A stretch of 24,295 nucleotides of DNA, from assembly GCA_037132015.1 (NCBI GenBank), contig JBAXPW010000017.1:1-24295 (forward strand). Direction: 5' to 3'. This DNA comes from JBAXPW01 sp037132015. GTDB lineage: Bacteria > Patescibacteriota > Microgenomatia > UBA1406 > GWC2-37-13. A program made the position numbers and the translations under genes. The stretch's first letter is position 1, and every line of letters starts with the position of its first letter. Of this stretch, positions 9,781 through 16,689 are shown one piece after another. The notes beneath the pieces were generated by a model. The model was given only the letters and a program-made list of their open reading frames with translations, ran no database searches and was not told the origin of the DNA.

Positions 9781-10528
9781 ACTTTCCTCTCAAATCGTAA
9801 TATTTAATTCTTAGAATATCTTTTACTGTTTCTATAGAGTCTTTGATAAATGCAACACTTTTGTTTTCAACATGCCTCCATGTTACAGGAACTTCTTTTA
9901 TTTTATATCCAAGTTTTTTTGCCAAAAACAAAAACTCAAGATCAAATCCTGCTGAAACTGATGAACCGTTTACATGAGTTTTTTTTGTAAATACCTGAAG
10001 ATTATCAATAATTTTAATTCCTGCTTCTTGTTTGAATATTTTAAATCCACATTGAGTGTCTCGAATTCCTTTTAATCCAATCAAAATATCTCGAATGACT
10101 ATAAATCCAACAGATTGAATTTTTCTTAAAATTGGCGCACCTTCTCTATGAGTATTTCTCGATCCAATTACAACATCATAACCATTTTTTATTTCTTCAA
10201 GTAACTTATCTGTTTCTTCAAGTGGAGTTGCTAAATCAATATCAGAAAACATAACATATGAAGATGTAGCCTTACGTATTCCTGTAATTACTGCAATGGC
10301 TTTACCTGTATGATTATTTTTTATAAGTTGCATTTGAGGATATTCTTTTAGATAGGCAACAATCAAATCACGTGAAGAGTCCGTAGATCCGTCATCAACA
10401 ATGATTACTTCGCGAAAACGAGGATCTTTATTTGTGAAATTCCCAATTTTATCAAGAACACCCTTTTGTATATTAGCTGCTTCATTGTAACAAGGGATAA
10501 CGAGAGTGATTTCAATTTTATTTGTCAT
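9752..10528 (-). CDS. GT2 polyprenyl-phosphate glycosyltransferase (DPG synthase/Alg5-like)
   Basis: A 258-residue cytosolic GT-A fold enzyme. Visible motifs in order: LVIPCYNEAANI (9-20), VIIVDDGSTD (41-50), MFSDIDLATP (93-102) with the D96-x-D98 metal and nucleotide-sugar site, IGSRNT (121-126), and DTQCGFKIF (157-165), typical of dolichyl/polyprenyl-phosphate glucose or mannose synthases. It would make polyprenyl-P-sugar from UDP- or GDP-sugar, the donor class that GT-C enzymes need, and it lies between two of them. The frame is open up to 10654, but I chose the ATG at 10528: it puts the fold's first strand at residue 5, whereas the longer form adds 42 residues of a non-family lead. It overlaps the upstream gene by 11 nt. 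No C-terminal membrane helices are seen, unlike DPM1-type proteins with GtrA fusions. Confidence 0.88.
   Translation of the reverse strand: MTNKIEITLVIPCYNEAANIQKGVLDKIGNFTNKDPRFREVIIVDDGSTDSSRDLIVAYLKEYPQMQLIKNNHTGKAIAVITGIRKATSSYVMFSDIDLATPLEETDKLLEEIKNGYDVVIGSRNTHREGAPILRKIQSVGFIVIRDILIGLKGIRDTQCGFKIFKQEAGIKIIDNLQVFTKKTHVNGSSVSAGFDLEFLFLAKKLGYKIKEVPVTWRHVENKSVAFIKDSIETVKDILRIKYYDLRGKYDIKSERKS
9786..9791 (-). promoter_or_regulatory. Shine-Dalgarno site of the ArnT-like gene
   Basis: On the minus strand GAGAGG stands 5 nt before the ATG at 9780, inside the GT2 coding sequence. It is the clearest ribosome-binding site in the window and decides the 9780 start; it fits an internal cistron of a polycistronic mRNA. 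Confidence 0.6.
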
Positions 10529-12098
10529 GAATAACTTTATAAATTGTAATATTATCGTATTTCCATTTCTTTTCAACTTTCCCATTTGAAAAAGATGCGA
10601 GTTGCCACTGAGGATTTGCAACAACTTGACATTCTTTTTCATAACATAACACAATAATTATTTCTGGTTGTTGCGCGGATTCTTCGGGTAATGGGGTTTT
10701 TCCTCCTGTTTCAAGAAAATATCTCACATGTCCATCTGTTTCAGTTGAAGGAATAGACACTATCTGAAAGGGTATCTTATTAACATTTGGTAATATTGAT
10801 TCTGCTATTTCACGAGCTTTTGTGATCTGATTGTTGCCATAATGAGTGATGAAAAAGTATTCTTGACTATTTGTATATACGTATATTGAAAAAAATAGAA
10901 CAAGGAATATATAAGTAAGTTTTGATTTTTGAAGTAAAGTTGCAAAGATATATGCGACTATAAAATAAAATGCATAATATACAGGTGCATAATAATGTGG
11001 ATATCGTGGACTACTAAGAAGACTGAAAAAAAGAATATATAAAAGAACATGAACAGTGCAAAGTGAAACAAGAATGTGTGGTTTATACTTCATGATGAGA
11101 TAAAATGCTGTGCAAATTATCAAGAAAAATATAATAAGAGAAATTTGAGGACTCATATCATATTGCAATGTATGATGAATAAATGTTTGAACGGTGCTTA
11201 CAAATCTTCCACTATACGATTCATCACTGACTAAATCTTTTTGCGTAAATACATTGAAAAAACTTTTTGAATTGATAAATTTATTTTTTATATCAAAAAG
11301 TATGATAGGAAGGGAGACTATGACATATGCAACAAATGCACTACCGATAATCTTAAGGTAATGAGTATAGTGTTTGCGCTCGAGCCATACATGTTTGACT
11401 GAGAAGAGTAATATGACAGGCATAAGTAAAAATGCAAGATGGTGAAATTGAAAGATAATTCCAATGAGAAGTCCAAAGATAAATGAATGTTTGATTGATT
11501 GATGTTTTAATACTAAGTAGAATGAATATAATGTTAAAAAAGAAGCTAATGGTAGTAAATTTGGGTTCCATGCAAAACGTGCAAGTTCAATTTGAATGAA
11601 TGAAAAGCCAACGAACATTGCAAATATAAGCGCAGTTTGAATATTGATAGTGTTTCGAATAACGAGAACACAATATAATAAACCAGCTAAACTCATCACT
11701 GCCACGCCTATTCCCATTCCGACGGGATTAAATCGAGCAATAAGTAAAAATGGAGCCATAAGATAGTAAAAAAAAGGTCCAAGAAATACCTGTCCAATCG
11801 AGCTTGGAGGACCGATCGCAGCAAATTTTTCGAACATCGCAATACGCTTTACAATAATCGCATCTCTTCCTTGATCTCCAAGAAAAGTTACAAATTCATA
11901 AAATCGATAGAAGCGAAGAATTGAAAAAACGATAAATAAAAATAAAATAAATACAAAGGTATAAGGATTTAGTCTTATCCATGAGATTGTATTTTTGAAA
12001 ATAGTTGACATAGAAGACAATACATTAAATCGCGTATTTTTCATGTTTTTAGAGCTCGTAGTAGAGTTATTTTTTAGTGTTCGTTTTTCTGATGACAT
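10518..12098 (-). CDS. GT-C superfamily membrane glycosyltransferase with a GDQGRD loop
   Basis: A 526-residue multi-pass protein. The N-terminal 35 residues are polar and Ser/Asn/Lys-rich, then helix 1 (about 45-62). The first outer loop reads FVTFLGDQGRDAIIVKRI (69-86): the expected Asp-Glu pair of GT-C enzymes is D75-Q76 here, with D79 close by. It is followed by GPPSSIGQVFLGPFFYYLMAPFLL, a segment I recognise from a recurrent group of uncharacterised membrane transferases. The soluble tail (about 415-526) holds the end of the protein. It is first in the six-gene minus operon and starts 9 nt after a GATAAT box (12108-12113), facing a mirror-image promoter for the 12119 gene. The Met at residue 20 or 30 could also be used. 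The DQ variant leaves open whether it is catalytically like its neighbours. Confidence 0.75.
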   Translation of the reverse strand: MSSEKRTLKNNSTTSSKNMKNTRFNVLSSMSTIFKNTISWIRLNPYTFVFILFLFIVFSILRFYRFYEFVTFLGDQGRDAIIVKRIAMFEKFAAIGPPSSIGQVFLGPFFYYLMAPFLLIARFNPVGMGIGVAVMSLAGLLYCVLVIRNTINIQTALIFAMFVGFSFIQIELARFAWNPNLLPLASFLTLYSFYLVLKHQSIKHSFIFGLLIGIIFQFHHLAFLLMPVILLFSVKHVWLERKHYTHYLKIIGSAFVAYVIVSLPIILFDIKNKFINSKSFFNVFTQKDLVSDESYSGRFVSTVQTFIHHTLQYDMSPQISLIIFFLIICTAFYLIMKYKPHILVSLCTVHVLLYILFFSLLSSPRYPHYYAPVYYAFYFIVAYIFATLLQKSKLTYIFLVLFFSIYVYTNSQEYFFITHYGNNQITKAREIAESILPNVNKIPFQIVSIPSTETDGHVRYFLETGGKTPLPEESAQQPEIIIVLCYEKECQVVANPQWQLASFSNGKVEKKWKYDNITIYKVIHDK

Positions 12099-12103
12099 AT
12101 TGC

Positions 12104-12109
12104 TATAAT
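12104..12109 (+). promoter_or_regulatory. -10 box for the PIG-V-like gene
   Basis: Consensus TATAAT, 9 nt before ATG 12119, giving an essentially leaderless mRNA. It overlaps by 2 nt a GATAAT box on the other strand. Confidence 0.6.
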
Positions 12110-12113
12110 TATC
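12108..12113 (-). promoter_or_regulatory. -10 box for the six-gene glycosyltransferase operon
   Basis: Minus-strand GATAAT, 9 nt before ATG 12098. With the plus-strand TATAAT it forms the symmetrical core ATAATTAT in a 20-bp intergenic gap, a shape expected of a bidirectional promoter. Confidence 0.5.
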
Positions 12114-12118
12114 TTTAA

Positions 12119-13255
12119 ATGTTCATAACACTGATGAAATACCGAAAAGCCTTTCTAATTATAACAGGTATAGTTTTACTGTCATCTCTTGTCTTATATT
12201 TACCTTTTATACTCCATATTCAGTATTGGTTAGGTTTGAATATTCCTAATGCTGACCTGATGTATATTTATCGGCATTTTGATGGATTGCTTTATGTTAT
12301 TTCTGCAAAGACATGGTATGATCCAGTTGCAATAAGTAAACTACCTATTGAGTTGTTACTTCCACCACAGTATTTTCCAGCTCATTTGCCGGGATACCCA
12401 ATCTTTATCGCGCTTATAGGTCCGATAATTGGCTACTATCGAGCGCCACTAATAGTAAATTTAGTATTTTCAGTACTATTATCAATAGTCTTTTATTTCA
12501 TAATAAAAAAATTAGAGATTACAAAACACCCTGTGGCTCTTACGTTTATTTTTTTGATGTTTCCGCGTTTTTTAGTTATTCGAAGTGTGGGAGCTCCTGA
12601 ATCTTTGTTTATGTTGAGTATTTTATTATCTTTGTATTTATTTGAACGTAAACATTACTTTTGGGCGTCATTAATCGGTGCTTTTGCAGTTGTAGTGAAG
12701 ACTCCGGGCATACTTCTTTTCGTAGGTTTTACTTTGACCCTAATAGATGAATATCTCCAAACAAAAAAATTTAATTTAGCTAGTATTTTAATTCTGTTGA
12801 TTCCTAGCGCTTTAATAGGGGTATTTGGGTTTTATTGGCTTCGTATAGGAGATTTTTTTGCATATTTTCATACAGGAGGATATGTTCCTATGCCGTATCT
12901 TTTTTCTGTTTTTAATTACAAAGCACAGTGGGTAGGTACTGGTTGGCTTGAAGGGATAATTTTTATCTTTTTTCTTTACGGATTGAGCACTGCGTATTTA
13001 AAAGATTTACCATATAAAAGTTTTTTTTATTTTAGTCTTGTTTTTCTTGTTGCTGTAACATTTGTGCAACATCAAGATATATCTCGTTATAGTTTGCCTC
13101 TATGGCCATTGGCATGTATAGGTTTGTCAAAGTTTTTTACTTCAAGGAAATTTATTATTATATTCTTACTATTGCTTCCTGCAATTTATATGTTTGCATG
13201 GAATTTTATGGTTACGAATGTGCAACCTGTTGCAAATTGGGCACCATACATGTGA
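12119..13255 (+). CDS. PIG-V/GT-C-like membrane glycosyltransferase
   Basis: A 378-residue protein with about ten membrane helices. After helix 1 (about 11-36) the outer loop has DLMYIYRHFDGLLYVISAKTWY (46-67), with H53-F-D55-G matching the 'W-D-x-x-xY' acidic element of PIG-V-like mannosyltransferases, then PPQYFPAHLPGYPIFIALIGP, the proline-rich second element, and RSVGAPESLFMLSILLSLYLFERK, which matches 'aPEslF..l.l..ly....r' of the PIG-V family. It is shorter than the PMT_2 proteins next door and lacks their large soluble tail. It probably transfers a sugar from a polyprenyl-phosphate donor on the outer face; in eukaryotes PIG-V adds mannose to GPI, but no GPI is implied here. A -10 box sits 9 nt before the ATG. 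It heads a short plus-strand run with the 13288 and 13721 genes, although each of those has its own -10 box. Confidence 0.68.
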   Translation: MFITLMKYRKAFLIITGIVLLSSLVLYLPFILHIQYWLGLNIPNADLMYIYRHFDGLLYVISAKTWYDPVAISKLPIELLLPPQYFPAHLPGYPIFIALIGPIIGYYRAPLIVNLVFSVLLSIVFYFIIKKLEITKHPVALTFIFLMFPRFLVIRSVGAPESLFMLSILLSLYLFERKHYFWASLIGAFAVVVKTPGILLFVGFTLTLIDEYLQTKKFNLASILILLIPSALIGVFGFYWLRIGDFFAYFHTGGYVPMPYLFSVFNYKAQWVGTGWLEGIIFIFFLYGLSTAYLKDLPYKSFFYFSLVFLVAVTFVQHQDISRYSLPLWPLACIGLSKFFTSRKFIIIFLLLLPAIYMFAWNFMVTNVQPVANWAPYM

Positions 13256-13274
13256 TTATTTTTTAGCATTCTTG

Positions 13275-13280
13275 TATAAT
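13275..13280 (+). promoter_or_regulatory. -10 box for the small bitopic protein gene
   Basis: TATAAT, 7 nt before ATG 13288, with no Shine-Dalgarno site between; leaderless arrangement. Confidence 0.6.
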
Positions 13281-13287
13281 AATTTAT

Positions 13288-13701
13288 ATGAGTAAAAATA
13301 CATTCAAAAATAGACAAAGAAGAAATGTTTCCTCATCAAAAAATAGTACAGGTTATCTTGATTCTTCAGTATTTCAGGGAAGGCAAGTAGAACGCATAAG
13401 CTATTCAATGGAAATGGTATATAAAATGTTAGGTAAGAATAGACAAAAAATAATTAATATGACATTAGTTATTTTATTGATTGTTGGTTTGGCGATATTA
13501 GTAAATGATATTCGTATTAAGAATGCATATAAATTAGACGGAGTTGATGCACAAGATTTTTCAAAAGATATTGATTCTGATAAGAAGATGAAGGAACTTC
13601 CTTTAAAAGGGACGTCAATAAAGATTCCCTGTGAAGAGGCAAAAAAAATTGATTCTAATATTCCATGTGATAAACAATCTGATGGAATATTAAAAAAATA
13701 A
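13288..13701 (+). CDS. small single-pass membrane protein, function unknown
   Basis: A 137-residue protein that I do not recognise. It has a basic, Ser/Asn-rich cytosolic N-terminus (1-50), one membrane helix (about 58-76, INMTLVILLIVGLAILVND), and a polar outer part of about 60 residues with two cysteines in IPCEEAKK and NIPCDKQ, 15 residues apart, which could form a disulfide. The positive residues before the helix (GKNRQK) predict N-in, C-out topology. The layout recalls short divisome or septum-initiator proteins, but there is no coiled coil or leucine repeat after the helix, so I do not assign that. Start is set by the -10 box 7 nt upstream. It stands 32 nt after the PIG-V-like gene and 19 nt before the metallopeptidase gene. 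Confidence 0.7.
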   Translation: MSKNTFKNRQRRNVSSSKNSTGYLDSSVFQGRQVERISYSMEMVYKMLGKNRQKIINMTLVILLIVGLAILVNDIRIKNAYKLDGVDAQDFSKDIDSDKKMKELPLKGTSIKIPCEEAKKIDSNIPCDKQSDGILKK

Positions 13702-13708
13702 TAATTGG

Positions 13709-13714
13709 TATACT
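13709..13714 (+). promoter_or_regulatory. extended -10 box for the metallopeptidase gene
   Basis: TGGTATACT gives a TGN-extended -10 hexamer TATACT, 6 nt before ATG 13721. It fixes the start and implies a leaderless transcript. Confidence 0.6.
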
Positions 13715-13720
13715 TACCAG

Positions 13721-14443
13721 ATGCCAATTCTTCAAAAAGACAACATCTCTATTCCTTATTTTTTGGATCTATCAAATCGTAAGAGGCGCACTATAACTCT
13801 TGGATTGAGGGATGGTAAACTTGTCATAAAAGCACCAAGTAAGATTCCATGGAGTTTGATTGAGAAATTTGTATGGGAACAATGGGGATGGATTTTAAAA
13901 CAATTGCAAAATCAAAAACAAATAGTTGTGGAAAAGAAGCAATTTCAAACTGGAGAATCTATCAATTTGTTTGATAAAATAGTTAAGTTTGAGATAACTT
14001 CTTTAAAGGATATATCAAATCCCAAAGTGTATATGATAGATGATACATTTCAAATAATCGTTCCCGAATCATTCTCACAGATACAAAAGCAAACTGAGCT
14101 ACGTAAGTTACTAAAGCTTTGGTATATACACCATGCAGATGATTTATTAAAAAAGAAAGTTGAATATTTTTCATCAAAATTAAATGTTAAGTGTAAAAAA
14201 GTTCGAATAAAAGAAGTGAGTACGATATGGGGAAGTTGTTCAAGAAATGGAGATATTACACTCAATTGGCGATTGTTACTTGCTCCTGAAGTTATTGCGG
14301 ATTATGTTGTGATTCATGAAGTTTCGCATCTTATACATCATCATCATAGAAAAACTTTTTGGGATTGTGTATTTTCTCTAGATAGAGAGTATAAAGCGCA
14401 CATAAAATGGCTTAAAAAAAACGGCAATACTCTTCATATCTAA
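13721..14443 (+). CDS. YgjP/DUF45 family zinc metallopeptidase
   Basis: A 240-residue soluble protein of the usual length for the YgjP-like (DUF45, M48-related) family. The N-terminal half has the family's strand pattern (RKRRTITLGLRDGKLVIKAP, 20-39) and a W-x-x-x-Q/W-x-W-I-L-K segment near 52-60. The catalytic part begins with VSTIWGSCSRNGDITLNWRLLLAP (167-189, the family's 'k.rWGScs..g.i..n..L...p'), then VIHEVSHLIHHHHRKTFW: HEVSH at 199-203 gives the two zinc histidines and the general-base Glu, and H209 before RKTFW is the likely third ligand. The bacterial family is often paired with HsdR-type systems, but none is visible here. Substrate is unknown. No signal peptide is present, so it acts in the cytosol. 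Start is set by the -10 box 6 nt before. Confidence 0.88.
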   Translation: MPILQKDNISIPYFLDLSNRKRRTITLGLRDGKLVIKAPSKIPWSLIEKFVWEQWGWILKQLQNQKQIVVEKKQFQTGESINLFDKIVKFEITSLKDISNPKVYMIDDTFQIIVPESFSQIQKQTELRKLLKLWYIHHADDLLKKKVEYFSSKLNVKCKKVRIKEVSTIWGSCSRNGDITLNWRLLLAPEVIADYVVIHEVSHLIHHHHRKTFWDCVFSLDREYKAHIKWLKKNGNTLHI

Positions 14444-14452
14444 ACGCGATTT

Positions 14453-15520
14453 TTATTTTCCAGCCCAGAATAGATTTGGATCATGTAAAAATAATGGTTT
14501 ATTGCAGAGAATACAGAGAGTAAGATTGTTAGCTTGAGATGATTTAGATTTACTAAATGATGAAAATAAACTACTCAAAAATCCTTGTTTGGTGCTTAAT
14601 TTTACAATCTGATAATCATTTTTTTTAAGATGTGCTCTTTTGGCCAATTCTTTATACGCAAATTCTTTACTTCCTATTGCATCAATCAGTCTTAATTTTA
14701 GAGCACGTTCATTTTCATATGGTAATGCTTTAATTACATTTCGTATCGTATCCTCTGAAAGTTTTCGAGTATTTTTTACGTGATCGAGAAATATAGCATA
14801 CTCAATATCGACTGATTTTTGCCAATGAGTTATTTCCTCTACACTCATTTTTCTATAGGGAGAACCAGTGTCTTTATATGTGCCTGAGGTAAAATATGTT
14901 GTTGAGATTCCATCTTTCGTCTTGATAGTTTGACCAAGATTTCCTTCTTCAAGGACAGTGTCATAGTATTTCATTGGTCCAAGGAGAACGCCAATACTTC
15001 CAGTTAAACACCCAGTATCTGCTATGATCCAGTCTGTAGCAGATGCACTCCAGTATGCTCCAGAAAGCCCCTCACCCACTACATGAGCAATAATTGGCTT
15101 TTTTGTTTTATTTCGATAATATTCGATACCATCTGATATTGCTTTTGATCCTGTTACAGTGCCTCCGGGCGAGTCGATTTCAAAAACGATGCCTTCAATT
15201 GATGGATCATCTGCCAATTTATACAGTTTTTCTTTCATTTCATACCCATATGTGGCGCTCATTCCTCCAAAAAGATCAAAAGGATTAACATCAGGAATCT
15301 GTTCAGTAAGAATAATTCCATTAATGGGAATTGTTAATAGTTTGTGATCGCTAGATTCATTACCATTTACAAATAAGTAGTCATAGGAGTTTGATCCAGA
15401 TTTTTTTTGTATTGATTTTCGTTCGTAGTTAGAGATTATTACACCTGCACATAAAATGGCAAAGATACAAATTCCAAGAATAAATTTTTTTGAACGTATG
15501 AATGAAAATATTGTTGGCAT
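14453..15520 (-). CDS. sppA: signal peptide peptidase SppA-type protease (S49 family)
   Basis: A 355-residue, short-form (single-domain) S49 peptidase with an N-terminal membrane anchor (about 12-30), so the protease domain faces outward. Motifs: ITIPINGII-like strand (62-70), IVFEIDSPGGTVTGSKAI (111-128, the 'i.SPGG' oxyanion region), VVGEGLSGAYWSASATDWI with the nucleophile S153, TGSIGVLLGPMKYY, and SGTYKDTGSPYRKMS with K216 as the likely general-base lysine; the Ser-Lys dyad is therefore complete. S-to-K spacing is about 11 residues longer than I recall for Bacillus SppA, owing to a TKDGISTTYF insert. The role is cleavage of leftover signal peptides in the membrane. After the usual fold end there is a Ser-rich tail and a CxxC (LCILC, about 331-335) followed by an FLHDPNLFW end. 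A TATAAT box lies 5 nt before the ATG. It ends 9 nt from the convergent metallopeptidase gene. Confidence 0.87.
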   Translation of the reverse strand: MPTIFSFIRSKKFILGICIFAILCAGVIISNYERKSIQKKSGSNSYDYLFVNGNESSDHKLLTIPINGIILTEQIPDVNPFDLFGGMSATYGYEMKEKLYKLADDPSIEGIVFEIDSPGGTVTGSKAISDGIEYYRNKTKKPIIAHVVGEGLSGAYWSASATDWIIADTGCLTGSIGVLLGPMKYYDTVLEEGNLGQTIKTKDGISTTYFTSGTYKDTGSPYRKMSVEEITHWQKSVDIEYAIFLDHVKNTRKLSEDTIRNVIKALPYENERALKLRLIDAIGSKEFAYKELAKRAHLKKNDYQIVKLSTKQGFLSSLFSSFSKSKSSQANNLTLCILCNKPLFLHDPNLFWAGK

Positions 15521-15525
15521 ATTGT

Positions 15526-15531
15526 ATTATA
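15526..15531 (-). promoter_or_regulatory. -10 box for the sppA-type gene
   Basis: Minus-strand TATAAT, 5 nt before ATG 15520. Leaderless arrangement. Confidence 0.58.
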
Positions 15532-15598
15532 ACGTATGAAAAATACAGAACATAGTCGTAATTTATTTTAGGAGGATGAGAGTAGGAAAAATATATGG

Positions 15599-15604
15599 TA
15601 TATT
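15599..15604 (+). promoter_or_regulatory. -10-like box for the VWA protein gene
   Basis: TATATT, 10 nt before ATG 15615. It supports that start over ATG 15576, which has an AGGAGG directly abutting it (15570-15574 region) with no room for normal Shine-Dalgarno spacing. Confidence 0.42.
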
Positions 15605-15614
15605 TAACATATTT

Positions 15615-16634
15615 ATGAAAAAGAGCAAAATAGTTACAAAAAATAAGCAAAATACCTACATAAAAAAACTATTGAAATCTCCCCGTGTATTTTTTCCAAT
15701 TGTAGTTTTGTCTATAGTCTTTATTTTTTTGATAACTTTATTTATAACGCAAACAAACATATTGTCTTCGTCAAATGCATACAACTTTGCACCCTATTTT
15801 TCTTCTATTAAACAAGGTTCAATGGAATTTATTTTATTACCCACTGTAACTCGGATTCCAACTCAACCTTCAATCTCAACTTCCCCCCCTGAGAATACTG
15901 GTAATAAAATATCAGTTGAAAAAGTGTGTGGAACTGTAGATATTATGGTGGTAGGTGATACGACAGGAAGTATAGGATCTGAGCTTACAAAATCATATGA
16001 TTTTATTCGACGACTTATCAAACGTATAAATGTGTCTGAAAAGGGAGCTCATGTTGGGGTTGTGTTCTTTGATACCGTCGGCAGATTAATCTCACCTTTA
16101 TCAAGTAATGAAACAGATCTTCTCAATAAAATACCAGTCTCAGGTGTAGGAAAAAATGGCACAAGTATATTTCAAGGTATGAAGATAGCAAAAGCAGAAA
16201 TGGATCTGAATAAACGTGGTAATACTCGAAAGATATTTGTATTAATTACTGATGGAGGAAGTGTTGATGCATCTTGTGTGAGAAGTAGTTCTCGATGTAT
16301 TCAAAACAGTAAAAGTGATGAACCAAGTCTTAATATTGATCCACCGGATTATGAAATTATTACTGTAGGAATAGGAATGGGATTTGGAACTGGATTTGCA
16401 ACGGGTGCCGGAACAGGATTAGCAACAGGAATAGGAGCAGGAGTGGCAGTAAGAACAAGAACAGGAACGGTAGTAGGAACAGGAGCAAAAACGGTCGTTG
16501 GAACTGCAGGGATTCCAGACCAATTAGGATTACTAGCTACAAATCCTTCCTATAAGTTCTACCTAAAATCATTTGATGAACTTTTAAAGGCAGTTAATGA
16601 TATTGGTAACACTACCTGTTCAATTGAAAATTAG
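15615..16634 (+). CDS. membrane-anchored von Willebrand factor A domain protein with Gly/Thr-rich insert
   Basis: A 339-residue protein (352 if ATG 15576 is used). It has a basic N-terminus, one membrane helix (about 25-45), a Pro/Thr/Ser linker (75-95), and an outer VWA domain (about 103-330). The MIDAS metal site is recognisable: VVGDTTGSIGS gives D115-x-T117-x-S119 (T for the usual first Ser), GKNGTSIFQG gives T183, and VLITDGG gives D213. VWA domains bind partners through this metal; the partner here is unknown. After the strand EIITVGIG (247-254) the protein runs into about 45 residues of Gly, Thr, Ala and Val in short repeats (255-299) and then resumes the expected fold with GLLATNPSYKFYLKSFDELLKAV. 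Four cysteines (105, 221, 228, 335) could pair as disulfides. It is divergent from sppA. Confidence 0.8.
   Translation: MKKSKIVTKNKQNTYIKKLLKSPRVFFPIVVLSIVFIFLITLFITQTNILSSSNAYNFAPYFSSIKQGSMEFILLPTVTRIPTQPSISTSPPENTGNKISVEKVCGTVDIMVVGDTTGSIGSELTKSYDFIRRLIKRINVSEKGAHVGVVFFDTVGRLISPLSSNETDLLNKIPVSGVGKNGTSIFQGMKIAKAEMDLNKRGNTRKIFVLITDGGSVDASCVRSSSRCIQNSKSDEPSLNIDPPDYEIITVGIGMGFGTGFATGAGTGLATGIGAGVAVRTRTGTVVGTGAKTVVGTAGIPDQLGLLATNPSYKFYLKSFDELLKAVNDIGNTTCSIEN
16368..16511 (+). repeat. degenerate GGAACA/GGAATA-type hexamer repeat inside the VWA gene
   Basis: About 144 bp made of short purine-rich units (GGAACA, GGAATA, GCAACA, GGAGCA, GTAGGA variants) coding for G-T-G-x and A-T-G-x runs. Base composition here is visibly richer in G than the flanks. 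It looks like a micro/minisatellite expansion in frame. Confidence 0.65.
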
Positions 16635-16677
16635 GATAGAAATAAGTATATTTCTTTATCTTTTTTCTTCTATTAGG

Positions 16678-16683
16678 TATAAT
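16678..16683 (+). promoter_or_regulatory. -10 box for the 16690 gene
   Basis: GG-TATAAT, 6 nt before ATG 16690. It chooses this start over an upstream in-frame ATG at 16597 that would overlap the VWA gene. Confidence 0.6.
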
Positions 16684-16689
16684 ACATCT

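Noticed and set aside
10529..10654. Upstream extension of the GT2 gene by 42 residues
   Set aside because: It lies wholly inside the preceding gene and adds a sequence unlike any GT2 N-terminus; the Met at 10528 starts the fold at the normal point.
13288..13701. FtsL/DivIC-type septum protein
   Set aside because: One helix with N-in topology fits, but there is no coiled coil after the helix and no cell-division neighbour.
13721..14443. Restriction-modification context for the DUF45 metallopeptidase
   Set aside because: Homologues often sit beside type I restriction genes, but no hsd-like gene is present in this window.
16597..16689. Upstream extension of the 16690 gene
   Set aside because: It overlaps the VWA gene end and bypasses a TATAAT box 6 nt before ATG 16690.
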